A DNA stretch of 64,000 nt from positions 325,354 through 389,353 of the forward strand of contig QGGY01000005.1 of NCBI GenBank assembly GCA_003148945.1, written 5' to 3'. Shown here in pieces: positions 35,338 to 46,600 of the stretch. Under the pieces are notes generated by a model. That model had not been told where the DNA came from. It saw only the letters and a list, made by a program, of their open reading frames with translations, and searched no databases. The translations under genes and the position numbers were made by a program. How positions within the stretch are numbered: position 1 is the stretch's first letter; every line of letters starts with the position of its first letter. This DNA is from Murimonas intestini (GTDB lineage Bacteria > Bacillota > Clostridia > Lachnospirales > Lachnospiraceae).

Positions 35338-36702
35338 ATGATAAACATGTTTGAAGTCAATGAGACGAATAAGATGATCACCCAGGAGAATCTGGATGTC
35401 CGCACGATCACCCTGGGCATCAGCCTTCTGGATTGTGCAGATTCAGACCTGGAAAAGGTTGCAAAAAAAATCTATGATAAAATCACCACTGTTGCTAAGG
35501 ACCTGGTGAAGACAGGTCAGGAGATAGAGAGAGAATACGGGATTCCGATTGTTAACAAGAGGATATCTGTTACTCCAATTGCTCTGGTGGGCGGCAGTGC
35601 CTGCAAGACACCGGAGGATTACGTAGTCCTGGCGAAGACCCTTGACCGGGCGGCAAAGGAAGTGGGTGTTAACTTTATCGGCGGATACTCAGCTCTGGTT
35701 TCAAAAGGGATGACAAAAAGTGATGAAAACCTTATCCGTTCTATCCCTCAGGCTCTGGCATGCACTGAGAGGGTCTGCAGTTCCGTGAATCTGGGATCCA
35801 CAAAATGCGGGATCAATATGGACGCTGTCAGGCTTATGGGAGACATCATCCTTGAGACAGCTGAATATACAAAAGAAAATGATTCTCTGGGATGCGCCAA
35901 GCTTGTAGTGTTCTGCAATGCACCTGATGACAACCCCTTCATGGCGGGGGCCTTCCACGGGGTTACAGAAGCTGATGCTATTATAAATGTGGGAGTCAGC
36001 GGACCGGGAGTGGTAAAGACGGCCCTGGAACAGGTCAGAGGAGAGAGCTTTGAAGTGCTCTGCGAGACGATAAAAAAGACTGCGTTTAAGGTAACACGTG
36101 TGGGACAGCTGGTGGCGCAGGAAGCTTCCAAAAGGCTGGGTATCCCCTTCGGTATCCTGGATCTGTCCCTGGCGCCAACGCCGGCTATAGGAGACAGTGT
36201 GGCAGACATCTTATGCGAAATAGGCCTGGAGTTTGCCGGAGCGCCTGGAACCACAGCTGCGCTGGCACTGCTTAATGACCAGGTGAAGAAAGGCGGAGTC
36301 ATGGCGTCTTCCTACGTGGGAGGCTTGAGCGGCGCTTTCATTCCTGTCAGCGAGGATCAGGGCATGATCGATGCTGTTCAGGCAGGAGCGCTCAGTCTGG
36401 AGAAACTGGAAGCCATGACATGTGTCTGCTCAGTGGGACTTGATATGATCGCGATACCTGGCAGCACAAAGGCAACTACCATCTCAGGCATTATTGCAGA
36501 TGAGATGGCTATCGGTATGGTGAATCAGAAGACTACGGCTGTCCGCCTGATCCCTGTTATCGGCAAGGATGTGGGAGAGATCGTACAGTTCGGCGGACTT
36601 CTGGGATATGCGCCCATCATGCCGGTGAACCAGTATTCCTGTGATGCATTTGTAAACAGAACGGGAAGGATACCGGCGCCTATACACAGCTTTAAGAATT
36701 AA
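35338..36702 (+). CDS. PFL/UPF0210 family protein
   Basis: A 454-residue protein of the UPF0210 (DUF711) family, recognisable by [12 protein letters not shown] near the start, [25 protein letters not shown] and [17 protein letters not shown]. The fold is related to pyruvate-formate lyase-like enzymes, but it lacks a visible glycyl radical motif, and no reaction is established to my knowledge. It is coupled in order to the ACT protein, which may be its ligand sensor. A terminator follows. Confidence 0.92.
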   Translation: MINMFEVNETNKMITQENLDVRTITLGISLLDCADSDLEKVAKKIYDKITTVAKDLVKTGQEIEREYGIPIVNKRISVTPIALVGGSACKTPEDYVVLAKTLDRAAKEVGVNFIGGYSALVSKGMTKSDENLIRSIPQALACTERVCSSVNLGSTKCGINMDAVRLMGDIILETAEYTKENDSLGCAKLVVFCNAPDDNPFMAGAFHGVTEADAIINVGVSGPGVVKTALEQVRGESFEVLCETIKKTAFKVTRVGQLVAQEASKRLGIPFGILDLSLAPTPAIGDSVADILCEIGLEFAGAPGTTAALALLNDQVKKGGVMASSYVGGLSGAFIPVSEDQGMIDAVQAGALSLEKLEAMTCVCSVGLDMIAIPGSTKATTISGIIADEMAIGMVNQKTTAVRLIPVIGKDVGEIVQFGGLLGYAPIMPVNQYSCDAFVNRTGRIPAPIHSFKN

Positions 36703-36750
36703 AAATATGGCCCGGCCTTCTGGGAGAATTCCCGGAGAGCCGGGCTATTT
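36703..36750. terminator. Bidirectional terminator
   Basis: GCCCGGC (36710-36716) pairs with GCCGGGC (36739-36745) and an inner GGGA/TCCC stem, with A- and T-rich flanks, between the convergent UPF0210 and tmcAL genes. Confidence 0.75.
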
Positions 36751-38013
36751 TCACACAATAACAGGCGATATCCTGTACTCATTATAAATATGCCCGGGAC
36801 TCTTTGCCTGGCAGATACAGTGGTATATCTCAGATGCCCTGATATCTTTCTGAAGCATCTGCAGGCCGTGGTCATGCAGCTGGGAAGCTGCATCTGCGAC
36901 TTTTGTGATCAGAGGCAGGTTTCCTGATGTCTTGATCTCCCTCAGAAGAGGTGAGGCGCTTTTTTTAAAGCCAAGGATGCGGGCATAGGGAACCTCAAAA
37001 GTGAGGCCATCCCGTCTGATATCTGATGTGCGGATATCCAGAAGGAGATGGAGGAGGCAGCGCCTGACTCTTGTGAGAGTTACCTGCTTTGTTTTCAGCA
37101 GTGACAGAAATTCTGCGTAACCAGTATATTCAGGAAGCAGATTCATGATCCTGCGGGCCAGATCAGGCGTCATATCCAGGAAAGGCATCAGGTCATCAGG
37201 TGAGGAGGCCTGCAGAAGCCTGTAATGAATGATCTGTGAGAAGTCTTCCTCAGATACCAGCCTCCCTGCGCTGTACAGCTTTCTGAGCAGGGAAAGTGAG
37301 CAGTCAGGGAGCTGGGAAGATAAGTTGTCAGGGAAAACGTCACTTACTGCGAGCGCATTCCTGACTGCTGAAGCTGAAGCAAAAGCAGCGGTGTCCCCGG
37401 CGCCGGAGGGAAGCTGAAGATTATGATAGCCGCTGCCCTTGCGGGGGATGGTGACAGGCTGTATCCTGCTGTTGTTTGCCAGCAGAGCTCTGCAGTATTC
37501 CGCCCCCAGTATATTATTTGGTGAATCAAGTATTTTTGAGGATAATGAAGATTCGGATGAAAGGCAGGCTGACAGAGCTTCCTTCCTGGCGGCGGGAAAG
37601 GTCATCCCTTCCTTCTGGGCTTTTCTGAGGGCTGCCCGGTAGACAGGGGGCTCCTTAAGAAGGATAGAGGCACACTCCATAAGAGCTGATGCATCCCCGC
37701 ATTCACTGCCAAAGGACAGGAAATCAATGACGCCCAGGCCGTCCAGCAAAGCCAGGGCTCCGCCTGCAAAGTATTCGGCAGATGCACATGAGAAGCAGGC
37801 GGGCAGTTCCAGAACAAGGTCTGCGCCGCCGCATAAGGCCATCCTGGTCCTTGTATATTTATCGGCAAGCGCAGGGCCTCCGCGCTGCACGAAGTCTCCG
37901 CTCATGACAACCACAACATATCCGGCTCCTGTAAGGCGTCTGGATTCCCGTATATGATAGAGGTGGCCATTGTGGAATGGGTTATATTCTGCTATGATAC
38001 CGACTGTTTTCAT
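36751..38013 (-). CDS. tmcAL: tRNA(Met) cytidine acetate ligase (TmcAL/YlbM family)
   Basis: A 420-residue nucleotidyltransferase-fold protein with the N-terminal GIIAEYNPFHNGHLYHI (HxGH type), MSGDFVQRGGPAL and FGSECGD. In B. subtilis TmcAL activates acetate with ATP and acetylates C34 of elongator tRNA-Met. The ATG at 38013 (MKTVGIIAEY) has GGAG 6 bases upstream; the ATG at 38025 lacks a site. It is a single gene, divergent from pta, so both genes use acetate-linked chemistry but are separately transcribed. Confidence 0.92.
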   Translation of the reverse strand: MKTVGIIAEYNPFHNGHLYHIRESRRLTGAGYVVVVMSGDFVQRGGPALADKYTRTRMALCGGADLVLELPACFSCASAEYFAGGALALLDGLGVIDFLSFGSECGDASALMECASILLKEPPVYRAALRKAQKEGMTFPAARKEALSACLSSESSLSSKILDSPNNILGAEYCRALLANNSRIQPVTIPRKGSGYHNLQLPSGAGDTAAFASASAVRNALAVSDVFPDNLSSQLPDCSLSLLRKLYSAGRLVSEEDFSQIIHYRLLQASSPDDLMPFLDMTPDLARRIMNLLPEYTGYAEFLSLLKTKQVTLTRVRRCLLHLLLDIRTSDIRRDGLTFEVPYARILGFKKSASPLLREIKTSGNLPLITKVADAASQLHDHGLQMLQKDIRASEIYHCICQAKSPGHIYNEYRISPVIV

Positions 38014-38209
38014 TTTAGGCTCCATTTCTTAATTTAATCATTATAATTATAGCCCAGAAAGGGCTGCGTGTACATCAAAAGATACAAGTGGGGAGGTTGA
38101 AATTCCCAGTTGATAGGGCTATAATAAATCTGAAAATATAACTGGTTAGTACAAAAACTGCATGCAGACGGCAGGATGGGATGAAAAGTTTGTTAAAATT
38201 TTAATTATA

Positions 38210-38238
38210 TTGTTAAGATTTCACCTATCATGTATAAT
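38210..38238 (+). promoter_or_regulatory. Promoter of pta-ackA
   Basis: TTGTTA (38210-38215) and consensus TATAAT (38233-38238) with a 17-bp spacer, 70 bp before the pta start. No clear catabolite-response element was seen in the 295-bp gap. Confidence 0.75.
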
Positions 38239-38308
38239 AGAAAGTAACTATCCAGACACTGAACAGTTATAACAAAAAGTAACGTTAACACGAAAGGAGT
38301 CAGAAATC

Positions 38309-39304
38309 ATGGGATTTATTGACGTAATCAAAGAAAGGGCAAAAGCAAACAAAAAAACGATTGTTTTGCCGGAAACAGAAGACCGCAGGACTTATGAGGC
38401 GGCAGCCCAGATCCTGAAAGAAGGGATCGCGGACATCATCCTGGTAGGAAGCGAAGAAGATGTTAAAAAAGGAAGCGAAGGTCTTGACCTCACAGGGGTT
38501 CAGATCGTTGACCCGGCTGTTTCTGAAAAGACAGCAGCCTATATTGACAAGCTTGTTGAATTAAGACAGAAAAAAGGAATGACACCGGAGCAGGCAAAAG
38601 AGATCCTTCTTAACCAGTACCTGTACTATGGCGTCATGATGGTAAAGATGGGTGATGCAGACGGTATGGTTTCCGGTGCATGCCATTCTACAGCTGATAC
38701 ATTAAGGCCGTGCCTTCAGATACTGAAGACAAAGCCGGGCACAAAGCTGGTAAGCGCATTTTTCCTGATGGCTGTTCCTGACTGTGAATATGGCGCAGAC
38801 GGTACATTTATCTTTGCTGACTGCGGTCTGAACCAGAACCCGAATCCGGAAGAGCTGGCTGCTATTGCAGGATCTTCAGCAGAGTCCTTCAAGCTTCTTG
38901 TAGAGAAAGAGCCTGTTGTGGCTATGCTTTCACACTCCACAATGGGAAGCGCTAAGCATGCTGATGTGGACAAGGTAGTTGAGGCAGTGAAGATTGCAAA
39001 AGAACAGTATCCTGATCTGAAGCTGGATGGGGAATTCCAGCTGGATGCTGCTATCGTTCCGAGCGTAGGCGCTTCAAAAGCACCGGACAGCCCTGTGGCA
39101 GGGAAGGCCAATGTGCTGATGTTCCCGGATCTGGATGCAGGAAATATCGGATATAAGTTAGTGCAGAGACTTGCAAAGGCGGAAGCTTACGGACCTATCA
39201 CACAGGGTATTGCAAAACCTGTCAATGACCTGTCAAGAGGCTGTTCAGCAGCAGATATCGTAGGGGTAGTAGCCATTACATCTGTACAGTGCCAGGCAGA
39301 ATAA
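38309..39304 (+). CDS. pta: Phosphate acetyltransferase
   Basis: A 331-residue Pta, which interconverts acetyl-CoA and acetyl phosphate. Family signatures are TIVLPETEDRRTYEAA at the start, GMVSGACHSTADTLRP, and the end DLSRGCSAADIVGVVAITS. It is the short form without regulatory N-terminal domains. AAAGGAG precedes the ATG. With ackA, 89 bp downstream, it forms the ATP-yielding acetate branch of fermentation. Confidence 0.97.
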   Translation: MGFIDVIKERAKANKKTIVLPETEDRRTYEAAAQILKEGIADIILVGSEEDVKKGSEGLDLTGVQIVDPAVSEKTAAYIDKLVELRQKKGMTPEQAKEILLNQYLYYGVMMVKMGDADGMVSGACHSTADTLRPCLQILKTKPGTKLVSAFFLMAVPDCEYGADGTFIFADCGLNQNPNPEELAAIAGSSAESFKLLVEKEPVVAMLSHSTMGSAKHADVDKVVEAVKIAKEQYPDLKLDGEFQLDAAIVPSVGASKAPDSPVAGKANVLMFPDLDAGNIGYKLVQRLAKAEAYGPITQGIAKPVNDLSRGCSAADIVGVVAITSVQCQAE

Positions 39305-39393
39305 GGTTGTAACGGGATATACGGCGTTTATACTGCAGCGCGGGGCATGCGCTGCTAAAAATATGAGAGATCAAAAATGGAGGTATTTTTGAA

Positions 39394-40587
39394 ATGAACG
39401 TATTAGTTATCAATTGCGGAAGTTCTTCACTGAAATATCAGCTGATTAACTCTGAGACAGAAGCAGTATTGGCTAAGGGGCTTTGCGAAAGGATCGGCAT
39501 CGAAGGCAGCCGCCTTGTGTACCAGCCGGCAGGCGGGGAAAAGGAAATTACAGAGAGCCCGATGCCTACTCATAAAGAAGCTATCCAGATGGTACTGGAT
39601 GCTCTTGTAAATGAAAAATCAGGTGTTATCGCCAGCCTTTCAGAGGTTGGAGCCGTAGGACACAGGGTTGTGCACGGCGGTGAAAAATTCGCATCCAGCG
39701 CTGTTATTACAGAAGAAATGCTCGCAGCAGTGGAAGAATGCAACGATCTTGCACCTCTTCACAATCCGGCAAACCTTATTGGTATCCGCGCATGCCAGGA
39801 ACTGATGCCGAACGTACCCATGGTTGGAGTGTTTGACACAGCCTTCCATCAGACAATGCCTGAGAAAGCTTATATGTACGGTCTTCCATATGAGTACTAC
39901 AAGAAATATAAAATCAGAAGATACGGTTTCCACGGTACATCACACAGCTTTGTATCTAAAGAGCTGGCCAGCTTCCTGGGTCTGGACATCAACAATTCCA
40001 AGATCATCGTATGCCATCTCGGAAACGGAGCTTCCGTATCAGCAGTGGTGAACGGTAAGTCAGTAGACACTTCCATGGGCCTGACACCTCTTGAAGGGCT
40101 TGTGATGGGAACACGTTCCGGTGACATTGATCCTGCTATCCTGGAGTTTTTAGCTCATAAGGAAAATATGGATATTGATGAGCTGATGAGCATGCTGAAC
40201 AAAAAATCAGGTGTTTACGGACTTTCTGATTATATTTCAAGTGATTTCCGCGATCTTGAGGATGCTGCTGAAAAAGGTGATGAGAATGCCATCCGTGCGA
40301 GAGCTGTCTTCAACTACAGAGTTGCCAAATATATCGGCGGCTATGTGGCAGCTATGAACGGAGTTGATGCAATCGCATTTACAGCCGGACTTGGTGAGAA
40401 TGATACTCTTGTCCGCAGGGATATCATGGCTTATTTAGGATATCTGGGAATCGAGCTGGATGAAGAGAACAACAAGCTCCGCGGTAAGGATGTCCTTATT
40501 TCCACACCAGATTCCAAGGTCAAAGTCGCAGTTATCCCGACAAATGAAGAACTTGCTATCTGCCGTGAAACAGTTGCGCTGATTTAA
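39394..40587 (+). CDS. ackA: Acetate kinase
   Basis: A 397-residue acetate kinase of the ASKHA fold: [16 protein letters not shown] at the N-terminus, [19 protein letters not shown], and [12 protein letters not shown]. It makes ATP and acetate from acetyl phosphate. A GGAGG-type site precedes the ATG. A weak hairpin follows the stop. Confidence 0.97.
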   Translation: MNVLVINCGSSSLKYQLINSETEAVLAKGLCERIGIEGSRLVYQPAGGEKEITESPMPTHKEAIQMVLDALVNEKSGVIASLSEVGAVGHRVVHGGEKFASSAVITEEMLAAVEECNDLAPLHNPANLIGIRACQELMPNVPMVGVFDTAFHQTMPEKAYMYGLPYEYYKKYKIRRYGFHGTSHSFVSKELASFLGLDINNSKIIVCHLGNGASVSAVVNGKSVDTSMGLTPLEGLVMGTRSGDIDPAILEFLAHKENMDIDELMSMLNKKSGVYGLSDYISSDFRDLEDAAEKGDENAIRARAVFNYRVAKYIGGYVAAMNGVDAIAFTAGLGENDTLVRRDIMAYLGYLGIELDEENNKLRGKDVLISTPDSKVKVAVIPTNEELAICRETVALI

Positions 40588-40599
40588 ACAGAAATACAG

Positions 40600-40622
40600 G
40601 GGATGGGTGTACTGCCCATCCC
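40600..40622 (+). terminator. Hairpin after ackA, probable terminator
   Basis: GGGATGGG (40600-40607) pairs perfectly with CCCATCCC (40615-40622). The tail TTAAATTT is weak in T, so termination may be partial. Confidence 0.55.
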
Positions 40623-40667
40623 TTAAATTTGGCTGTTGGGGATGGTATTTTTATCAAGAAAAAATAC

Positions 40668-40696
40668 TTGACAAACAATAATGCCGTCTGTATAAT
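40668..40696 (+). promoter_or_regulatory. Consensus promoter of the yceD-rpmF unit
   Basis: TTGACA (40668-40673) and TATAAT (40691-40696) with a 17-bp spacer, 30 bp before the yceD start. Confidence 0.88.
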
Positions 40697-40725
40697 AATA
40701 CAAGTATGGATAGGAGATGTGTGAG

Positions 40726-41250
40726 ATGATTGACCTGACAAAAGTTTTAAATAGTGATGGTAAAGAAATTCATGCAGAAGAAATGATTGGTTTTGAGACT
40801 TTTGTTTCAAGGCTGGGCGAATTTCCTATCACAAGCAGCACACCGGTATCCCTCACGATCAAGAATAAAGGGAATCAGGAACTGCAGTTAAGCGGCATGG
40901 TAACTCTACATGTATTGATACCGTGCAGCCGGTGTCTGGAGGACGTCGATACTGAATTTGTAATCGAGTTTGACAAAGAGCTTGATATGAAGATGGATGA
41001 CGGCGAAAGACAGAAGGCGCTTGATGAACACAGCTATATAGAAGGTTATAACCTGGATGTGGATGAGCTTGTCTATGGTGAGATTTTGGTCAATTGGCCC
41101 GTTAAGGTACTGTGTAAAGAGGACTGCAAGGGAATCTGCAGTGTCTGCGGAACAAACCTGAACCTGTCGACTTGTAGCTGTGAGACCACAGATTTAGATC
41201 CTAGAATGGCCAAAATCCGTGATATCTTTAGTAAATTTAAGGAGGTGTAA
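40726..41250 (+). CDS. yceD: YceD/DUF177 family protein
   Basis: A 174-residue protein of the YceD family, required for normal 23S rRNA amounts in E. coli and plants. It has the PCSRCLEDV motif near the middle and a Cys cluster at CKEDCKGICSVCGTNLN, which suggests metal binding. It precedes rpmF as in most bacteria. The ATG at 40726 is chosen because GGAG lies 9 bases upstream; the ATG at 40717 abuts the same site with no spacing. Confidence 0.9.
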   Translation: MIDLTKVLNSDGKEIHAEEMIGFETFVSRLGEFPITSSTPVSLTIKNKGNQELQLSGMVTLHVLIPCSRCLEDVDTEFVIEFDKELDMKMDDGERQKALDEHSYIEGYNLDVDELVYGEILVNWPVKVLCKEDCKGICSVCGTNLNLSTCSCETTDLDPRMAKIRDIFSKFKEV

Positions 41251-41253
41251 ACC

Positions 41254-41436
41254 ATGTCAATCTGTCCAAAGAATAAATCTTCCAAAGGAAGAAGAGACAA
41301 GAGAAGAGCTAACTGGAAAATGACTGCTCCGAACTTGGTAAAGTGCAGCAAATGCGGCGAACTTATGTTGTCTCACAGAGTATGTAAGAACTGTGGAACA
41401 TACAACAAAAAAGAAATTGTATCTGTAGAAGACTAA
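41254..41436 (+). CDS. rpmF: Ribosomal protein L32
   Basis: A 60-residue L32 with the basic N-terminus SKGRRDKRRANWK and a zinc ribbon (CSKCGE and CKNCGT), i.e. the zinc-binding form. It starts 3 bp after yceD behind a strong AAGGAGGTG site, so the two are cotranscribed. Confidence 0.97.
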   Translation: MSICPKNKSSKGRRDKRRANWKMTAPNLVKCSKCGELMLSHRVCKNCGTYNKKEIVSVED

Positions 41437-41486
41437 TTTGGTACTCTTTTTGCAACTGGTCAGGTACTGGACAGTTACACTTTTTT

Positions 41487-41512
41487 AGCATCTCTGGCGA
41501 GATGCTTTTTTT
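41487..41512 (+). terminator. Rho-independent terminator after rpmF
   Basis: AGCATCTC-TGGC-GAGATGCT followed by a run of T; a strong classical terminator. Confidence 0.92.
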
Positions 41513-41538
41513 CTGGCACTGAATTCGTAAAACAGGTA

Positions 41539-41567
41539 TTGATTTTCTGAATGATGTTTAGTATATT
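41539..41567 (+). promoter_or_regulatory. Promoter of plsX-acpP
   Basis: TTGATT (41539-41544) and TATATT (41562-41567) with a 17-bp spacer, 30 bp before plsX. A FapR operator was looked for here and not clearly seen. Confidence 0.55.
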
Positions 41568-41596
41568 AGTCTATAGATATACGAGGAGGAATTATT

Positions 41597-42628
41597 ATGC
41601 AGGAAAGAGTAAAGGTTGTGGTCGATGCCATGGGCGGAGACAACGCGCCTGCCGAGATCGTTAAGGGAGCCGTAGAGGCAGTAAATGAAAGAAAAGACAT
41701 CAAAGTGTTCCTGACAGGCAGAAAGCCTGTGGTCGATGCCCAGCTGCAGAATTACACCTACGACAAGGACCAGATTGAAGTGGTGGATGCGCAGGAGGTG
41801 ATCGAGACTGCAGAACCGCCTGTAGTAGCGATTCGCAAGAAAAAGAATTCTTCCATTGTCGTAGGTCTGAATATGGTGAAGAAAAAGGAAGCAGATGCAT
41901 TTGTCTCTTCCGGAAGCACCGGGGCTGTACTGGTCGGCGGCCAGCTGATCGTAGGGCGTATCAAGGGAATTGAAAGACCGCCTCTGGCGCCTCTTATCCC
42001 TACGAAAAATGGTGTTGCGCTTCTGGTGGACTGCGGGGCAAATGTGGATGCCAGGCCATCACATCTGGTTCAGTTCGCCAAAATGGGATCTATCTATATG
42101 GAAAATGTAGTAGGCGTCAAGAATCCCAAAGTCGGCATTGTGAACATCGGCGCTGAAGAAGAAAAAGGAAATGCGCTGGTGAAGGGGACATATCCGCTGC
42201 TGAAAGAATGTAAGGACATTAATTTTGTAGGCAGCATAGAAGCAAGGGATATTCCGTCGGGTGCCTGTGACGTAGTTGTGTGTGAAGCCTTTGTGGGGAA
42301 TGTGATCCTGAAACTTTATGAAGGCGTTGGGGCTACGTTGATCAGCAAGGTCAAGGAAGGCATGATGGGCAGCCTGCGCTCAAAGATCGGAGCGCTGCTT
42401 GTAAAGCCAGCCTTAAAGGCTACGCTGAAATCTTTCGACGCAAGCCAGTATGGCGGAGCACCGCTGTTAGGACTCAATGGGCTTGTAGTCAAATCACACG
42501 GCAGTTCAAAGTCCGTGGAGATAAAGAACTCTATTATTCAGTGTGTCCAGTTTACACGACAGGGCATCAGTGAAAAAATAAGAGAAAATATTATTTTAAG
42601 TGCAGAAGATGACAGCACTGAAAATTAA
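41597..42628 (+). CDS. plsX: Phosphate acyltransferase PlsX
   Basis: A 343-residue PlsX, which makes acyl phosphate from acyl-ACP for phospholipid synthesis. Signatures: [42 protein letters not shown], and the C-terminal [25 protein letters not shown] precedes the ATG. It is followed by acpP after 17 bp, its carrier partner. Confidence 0.96.
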   Translation: MQERVKVVVDAMGGDNAPAEIVKGAVEAVNERKDIKVFLTGRKPVVDAQLQNYTYDKDQIEVVDAQEVIETAEPPVVAIRKKKNSSIVVGLNMVKKKEADAFVSSGSTGAVLVGGQLIVGRIKGIERPPLAPLIPTKNGVALLVDCGANVDARPSHLVQFAKMGSIYMENVVGVKNPKVGIVNIGAEEEKGNALVKGTYPLLKECKDINFVGSIEARDIPSGACDVVVCEAFVGNVILKLYEGVGATLISKVKEGMMGSLRSKIGALLVKPALKATLKSFDASQYGGAPLLGLNGLVVKSHGSSKSVEIKNSIIQCVQFTRQGISEKIRENIILSAEDDSTEN

Positions 42629-42645
42629 AGAGAGGATTTGGTACT

Positions 42646-42876
42646 ATGGAATTTGAAAAGTTACAGAAAATAATCGCAGAGGTATTAAACGTTGATACGG
42701 AGGAAATCACATTAGACACTACATTTGTGGATGACCTCGGAGCTGATTCACTGGATGTATTCCAGATCATTATGGGAATTGAAGAAGAATTTGACATTGA
42801 GATCCCGAATGAAGAAGCTGAAAAAATCGTGACGGTGGGCGATGCCGTAGAGCAGATTAAGAACGCTGTAAACTAA
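42646..42876 (+). CDS. acpP: Acyl carrier protein
   Basis: A 76-residue acidic acyl carrier protein with the phosphopantetheine serine in [13 protein letters not shown] (Ser at about residue 36). It carries acyl chains for fatty acid synthesis and PlsX. It ends at a strong terminator. Confidence 0.97.
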   Translation: MEFEKLQKIIAEVLNVDTEEITLDTTFVDDLGADSLDVFQIIMGIEEEFDIEIPNEEAEKIVTVGDAVEQIKNAVN

Positions 42877-42893
42877 TTTCAGAACTTGCGCAG

Positions 42894-42921
42894 AAAGGGT
42901 GCTGCAGTGCAGCACCCTTTT
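42894..42921 (+). terminator. Rho-independent terminator after acpP
   Basis: AAAGGGTGCTG pairs with CAGCACCCTTT over a 5-base loop, with a further T. Partial readthrough into rnc is likely, since no clear promoter is seen before rnc. Confidence 0.85.
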
Positions 42922-42947
42922 GACTTATGTGAACAGGGAGGAATATT

Positions 42948-43643
42948 ATGCATTATAACTGGATGCCGGAAGAGCTGGAAGAGAGGGCGGAGTATGTTTT
43001 TCAGGATAAAGCGCTTCTTTTTCAGGCAATGACACACAGCTCTTTTGCCAACGAACATAAATATGAGCGTACAAAAGACAATGAGAGGCTGGAATTTTTG
43101 GGAGATGCGGTGCTGGAGATCATCAGCAGTGAATTTCTTTTTTTGAATTATCCCAAAATGCCGGAGGGGGATCTGACAAAGCTGAGGGCCAGTATCGTAT
43201 GTGAACCAACACTGGCGGTCTGTGCCAGGGAACTGGGGATCGACAAGTATCTGCTTTTAGGAAAAGGTGAAGAGCACACTGGAGGAAGGAACAGGGACTC
43301 AATTGTTTCTGACGCGATGGAAGCTCTGATCGGTGCAATTTATTTAGATGGAGGTTTTGTTAATGCAAAAGAGTTCGTTCAGAAGTATATCCTGACAGAT
43401 ATAGAACACAAAAAGCTCTTTTATGATAGCAAGACAATTCTCCAGGAAATAGTCCAGAGAGATTATAAGGAAGACGAGATCAGCTATGTGCTTATAGGAG
43501 AGGAAGGGCCGGACCACGACAAGACCTTCATTATTCAGGTGAAAATAGGCGCTGTGCCGGTGGGACAGGGCTCAGGAAGGACGAAAAAGGCTGCAGAGCA
43601 GGCAGCCGCTTACCAGGCGATAATTGCTTTGAAAGGAAAATAA
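42948..43643 (+). CDS. rnc: Ribonuclease III
   Basis: A 231-residue RNase III. The catalytic domain has NERLEFLGDAVLEI and DAMEALIGAIYLDGG; the C-terminal double-stranded RNA-binding domain is about 160-228 (GSGRTKKAAEQAAA). It processes rRNA and other duplex RNA. ACAGGGAGG precedes the ATG. The smc gene begins 6 bp after its stop. Confidence 0.96.
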   Translation: MHYNWMPEELEERAEYVFQDKALLFQAMTHSSFANEHKYERTKDNERLEFLGDAVLEIISSEFLFLNYPKMPEGDLTKLRASIVCEPTLAVCARELGIDKYLLLGKGEEHTGGRNRDSIVSDAMEALIGAIYLDGGFVNAKEFVQKYILTDIEHKKLFYDSKTILQEIVQRDYKEDEISYVLIGEEGPDHDKTFIIQVKIGAVPVGQGSGRTKKAAEQAAAYQAIIALKGK

Positions 43644-43649
43644 AGACAG

Positions 43650-46600
43650 ATGTATTTAAAAAGCTTGGAAGTACAGGGATTTAAATCCTTTGCAAATAAA
43701 ATTGTTTTTAAATTCCACAATGGGATCACCGGCATCGTAGGGCCCAACGGAAGCGGTAAAAGCAACGTGGGCGATGCGGTACGCTGGGTGCTGGGCGAGC
43801 AGAGTGCAAAACAGCTCCGCGGCGCCAGCATGCAGGATGTCATCTTTTCAGGGACAGAAAACAGAAAGCCCCTTGGTTTCGCTTCTGTGGCCATCACCCT
43901 GGATAATTCTGACCATCAGCTGCCTGTGGAGTACCAGGAGGTCACGGTTACCAGAAGGGTATACCGCTCCGGTGAGAGTGAATACCTGATCAATGGAGCT
44001 GCCTGCAGGTTAAAGGATGTAAATGAGCTTTTTTACGATACAGGTATTGGCAAAGAAGGGTATTCCATAATTGGACAGGGCCAGATAGAGAAGATCCTGA
44101 GCGGAAAACCTGAGGAGCGCAGGGAGCTTTTTGACGAAGCGGCAGGGATCGTGAAGTTTAAGAGGAGGAAGGCTACGGCCCAAAAAAAGCTGGAGGATGA
44201 GAAGCAGAATCTGGTCCGTGTAAATGATATCCTCTCAGAACTCACAAAGCAGCTGGGGCCGCTGGAGAGACAGGCAGAGACAGCCAGGATCTATCTGAAG
44301 AAAAAAGAGCAGCTGAAATCTCTTGACGTTAATATGTTCCTTCTGGATATGGATCAGATAAAACAGCAGCTTGCTGGGGCAGAGGAAAAGTACTCTGCTG
44401 CGCAGGAGCAGCTGGCTGCAACAAGGCAGGAATATGAAGGCACAAAAGAAAAATATGACGAGCTGGAAGATAAGCTGGAGGCGCTGGCCGGACGCATCGA
44501 GGATGAGAAGGAACGGGCGAACAAGAACGAGCTGCTTAAACAGCAGCTGGAGGGACAGATAAATGTCCTCACTGAGCAGATCAATACAGCAGAGCAGAAT
44601 AAAGTAAGACTGGCGGCCAGGGCCGGAAGCATCAAAAAAGACCTGGAAGAAAAAGAGGCACAAAAAGAAGCCTCCATGGAAGAGGCGCGCGGCTTAAAGG
44701 CAGAGCTTGAGAAGGCCAGGGCAGAGGAAGCTGTGAGCATGGAAGAGGGCGATGCCCTCACCGTGGAGATAGACAGCCTGAAGGAACAGATAGAAAGCGC
44801 CAAGAGCGGTATCATATCTCTAATGAATCAGCGGTCGGCAGCCAAGGTAAGAATGCAGCGATACGATACCATGCTGGAACAGATACAGATCAGGAAGGCA
44901 GAGCTTTCGCAGAAGATCTTAAGACTCAGAAGTGAGGAGATGGACCAGGAAGAGTCTCTGCAGGATCTGAAGCGGGAATACGATGAAGTTACAGCGGAGA
45001 TAGACAGCCTGTGTGACAGGAATGACGGCTATGAAACAGAGCTCTCTGACCTGCAGGAAAAATTAAATGAGCTGAACAGGAATCTGGACGCAGGACAGCA
45101 GGCTTACCACAGGGAGTCCTCCAGGCTGGAATCTCTGAAGAATATTACAGAGAGATACGACGGCTATGGGAACAGTATCCGCAGGGTCATGGAGCAGAAG
45201 AGCAGGGAGCCGGGACTGCTGGGAGTAGTAGCGGATATCATCAAAGTGGAGAAATCCTACGAGATCGCCATTGAGACAGCGCTGGGAGGCAGTATACAGA
45301 ATATTGTCACAGAGGATGAAGAGACTGCAAAGCGCATGATAGATTTCCTGAAGAGGAATAAATACGGCAGGGCTACATTTCTGCCGCTTACCAGCATTGG
45401 AAACAAAAATGGCTTCACCCAGAACAGGGCGCTCACTGAAAAAGGAGTCATCGGCCTGGCAAGCAGCCTGTCTGTCACAGAGCAGAAGTATGCAGGACTT
45501 AACCAGTATCTTTTGGGCAGGACTGTTGTAGTGGATAATATTGATAATGCAATAGCGCTTGCACGGAAATACCAGCACAGCCTGAGGATCGTTACACTGG
45601 AGGGTGAGTCCTTAAGCCCGGGCGGGTCCATGACAGGAGGAGCCTTTAAGAACTCCAGCAATCTTCTGGGACGCCGCAGGGAGATAGAGGAGCTGCAGGA
45701 AAATGTGGCCCTGCTTAGAAAAGAGATGGAGCAGGCGCAGCAGGAAATAGGCAGAGTCAGGAATAAGAGGAATGACCTGCGCACTAAAATCGTTGATCTA
45801 AATGAAGCGCTGAAGAAAAAATACATACAGCAGAATACAGCAAAGCTGGCTGTCTCCCAGATGGAGTCCAGAAGACAGGAGACTTCAGCAGGGTACGAGC
45901 AGCTTAAGAAGGAATCCAGGGAGATTGAGAACCAAGTTGTGGATATCGCACAGCAGCAGGATGAGATAAAAGAGGAACTGGATGTATTTCTGGAGCAGGA
46001 AAGAGAACTGCAGGAGAGTATCGGGGAGAGGCAGAAGGTGCTGGAGGAAAAGAGACAGCTGCGCATGGTCTCCAACCAGAATACGGAACGCCTCCACCTG
46101 CAGCTTGCCAATGTCTCTCAGAAAGAAGGATTTATCCGCCAGAATCTGGAAAGAATTAAAAAAGAGATGGACAGGCTTGGCGGGGAGCTTCAGGAGAATG
46201 AGAGAGAGGGCGCCCAGATCAGTCAGGAGACAGTTAAAAAGCAGAGCGATATTGCAGAAATCCAAAAGACGATCAGCGCTGCTGTAGACCAGGAAGGGAC
46301 AGCCAGATCCCTGATGGAGGAGCTTCTGAAAGAGAAGGAGACCATGAATCAGTCCCACAAGGACTTTTTCAATAAAAGAGAAGAGCTTTCCGAACAAATC
46401 TCCCTGCTTGACAAAGAGAGCTTCCGCTTAAATACCCAGAAGGAGAAACTGGAAGAGGGAAAAGCCACACACATTAATTATATGTGGGAAGAATATGAGC
46501 TGACCCCTTCTGCGGCAGCTGAGCTGAAAAATGAAGAATACACAAACCAGGCCCAGCTGAAGAAGGACATTAACACTTTAAAGGCTGAAATCCGGGCCCT

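Noticed and set aside
41513..41596. FapR operator before plsX
   Set aside because: TTAGTATATTAG resembles part of the operator but lacks the expected inverted arrangement.
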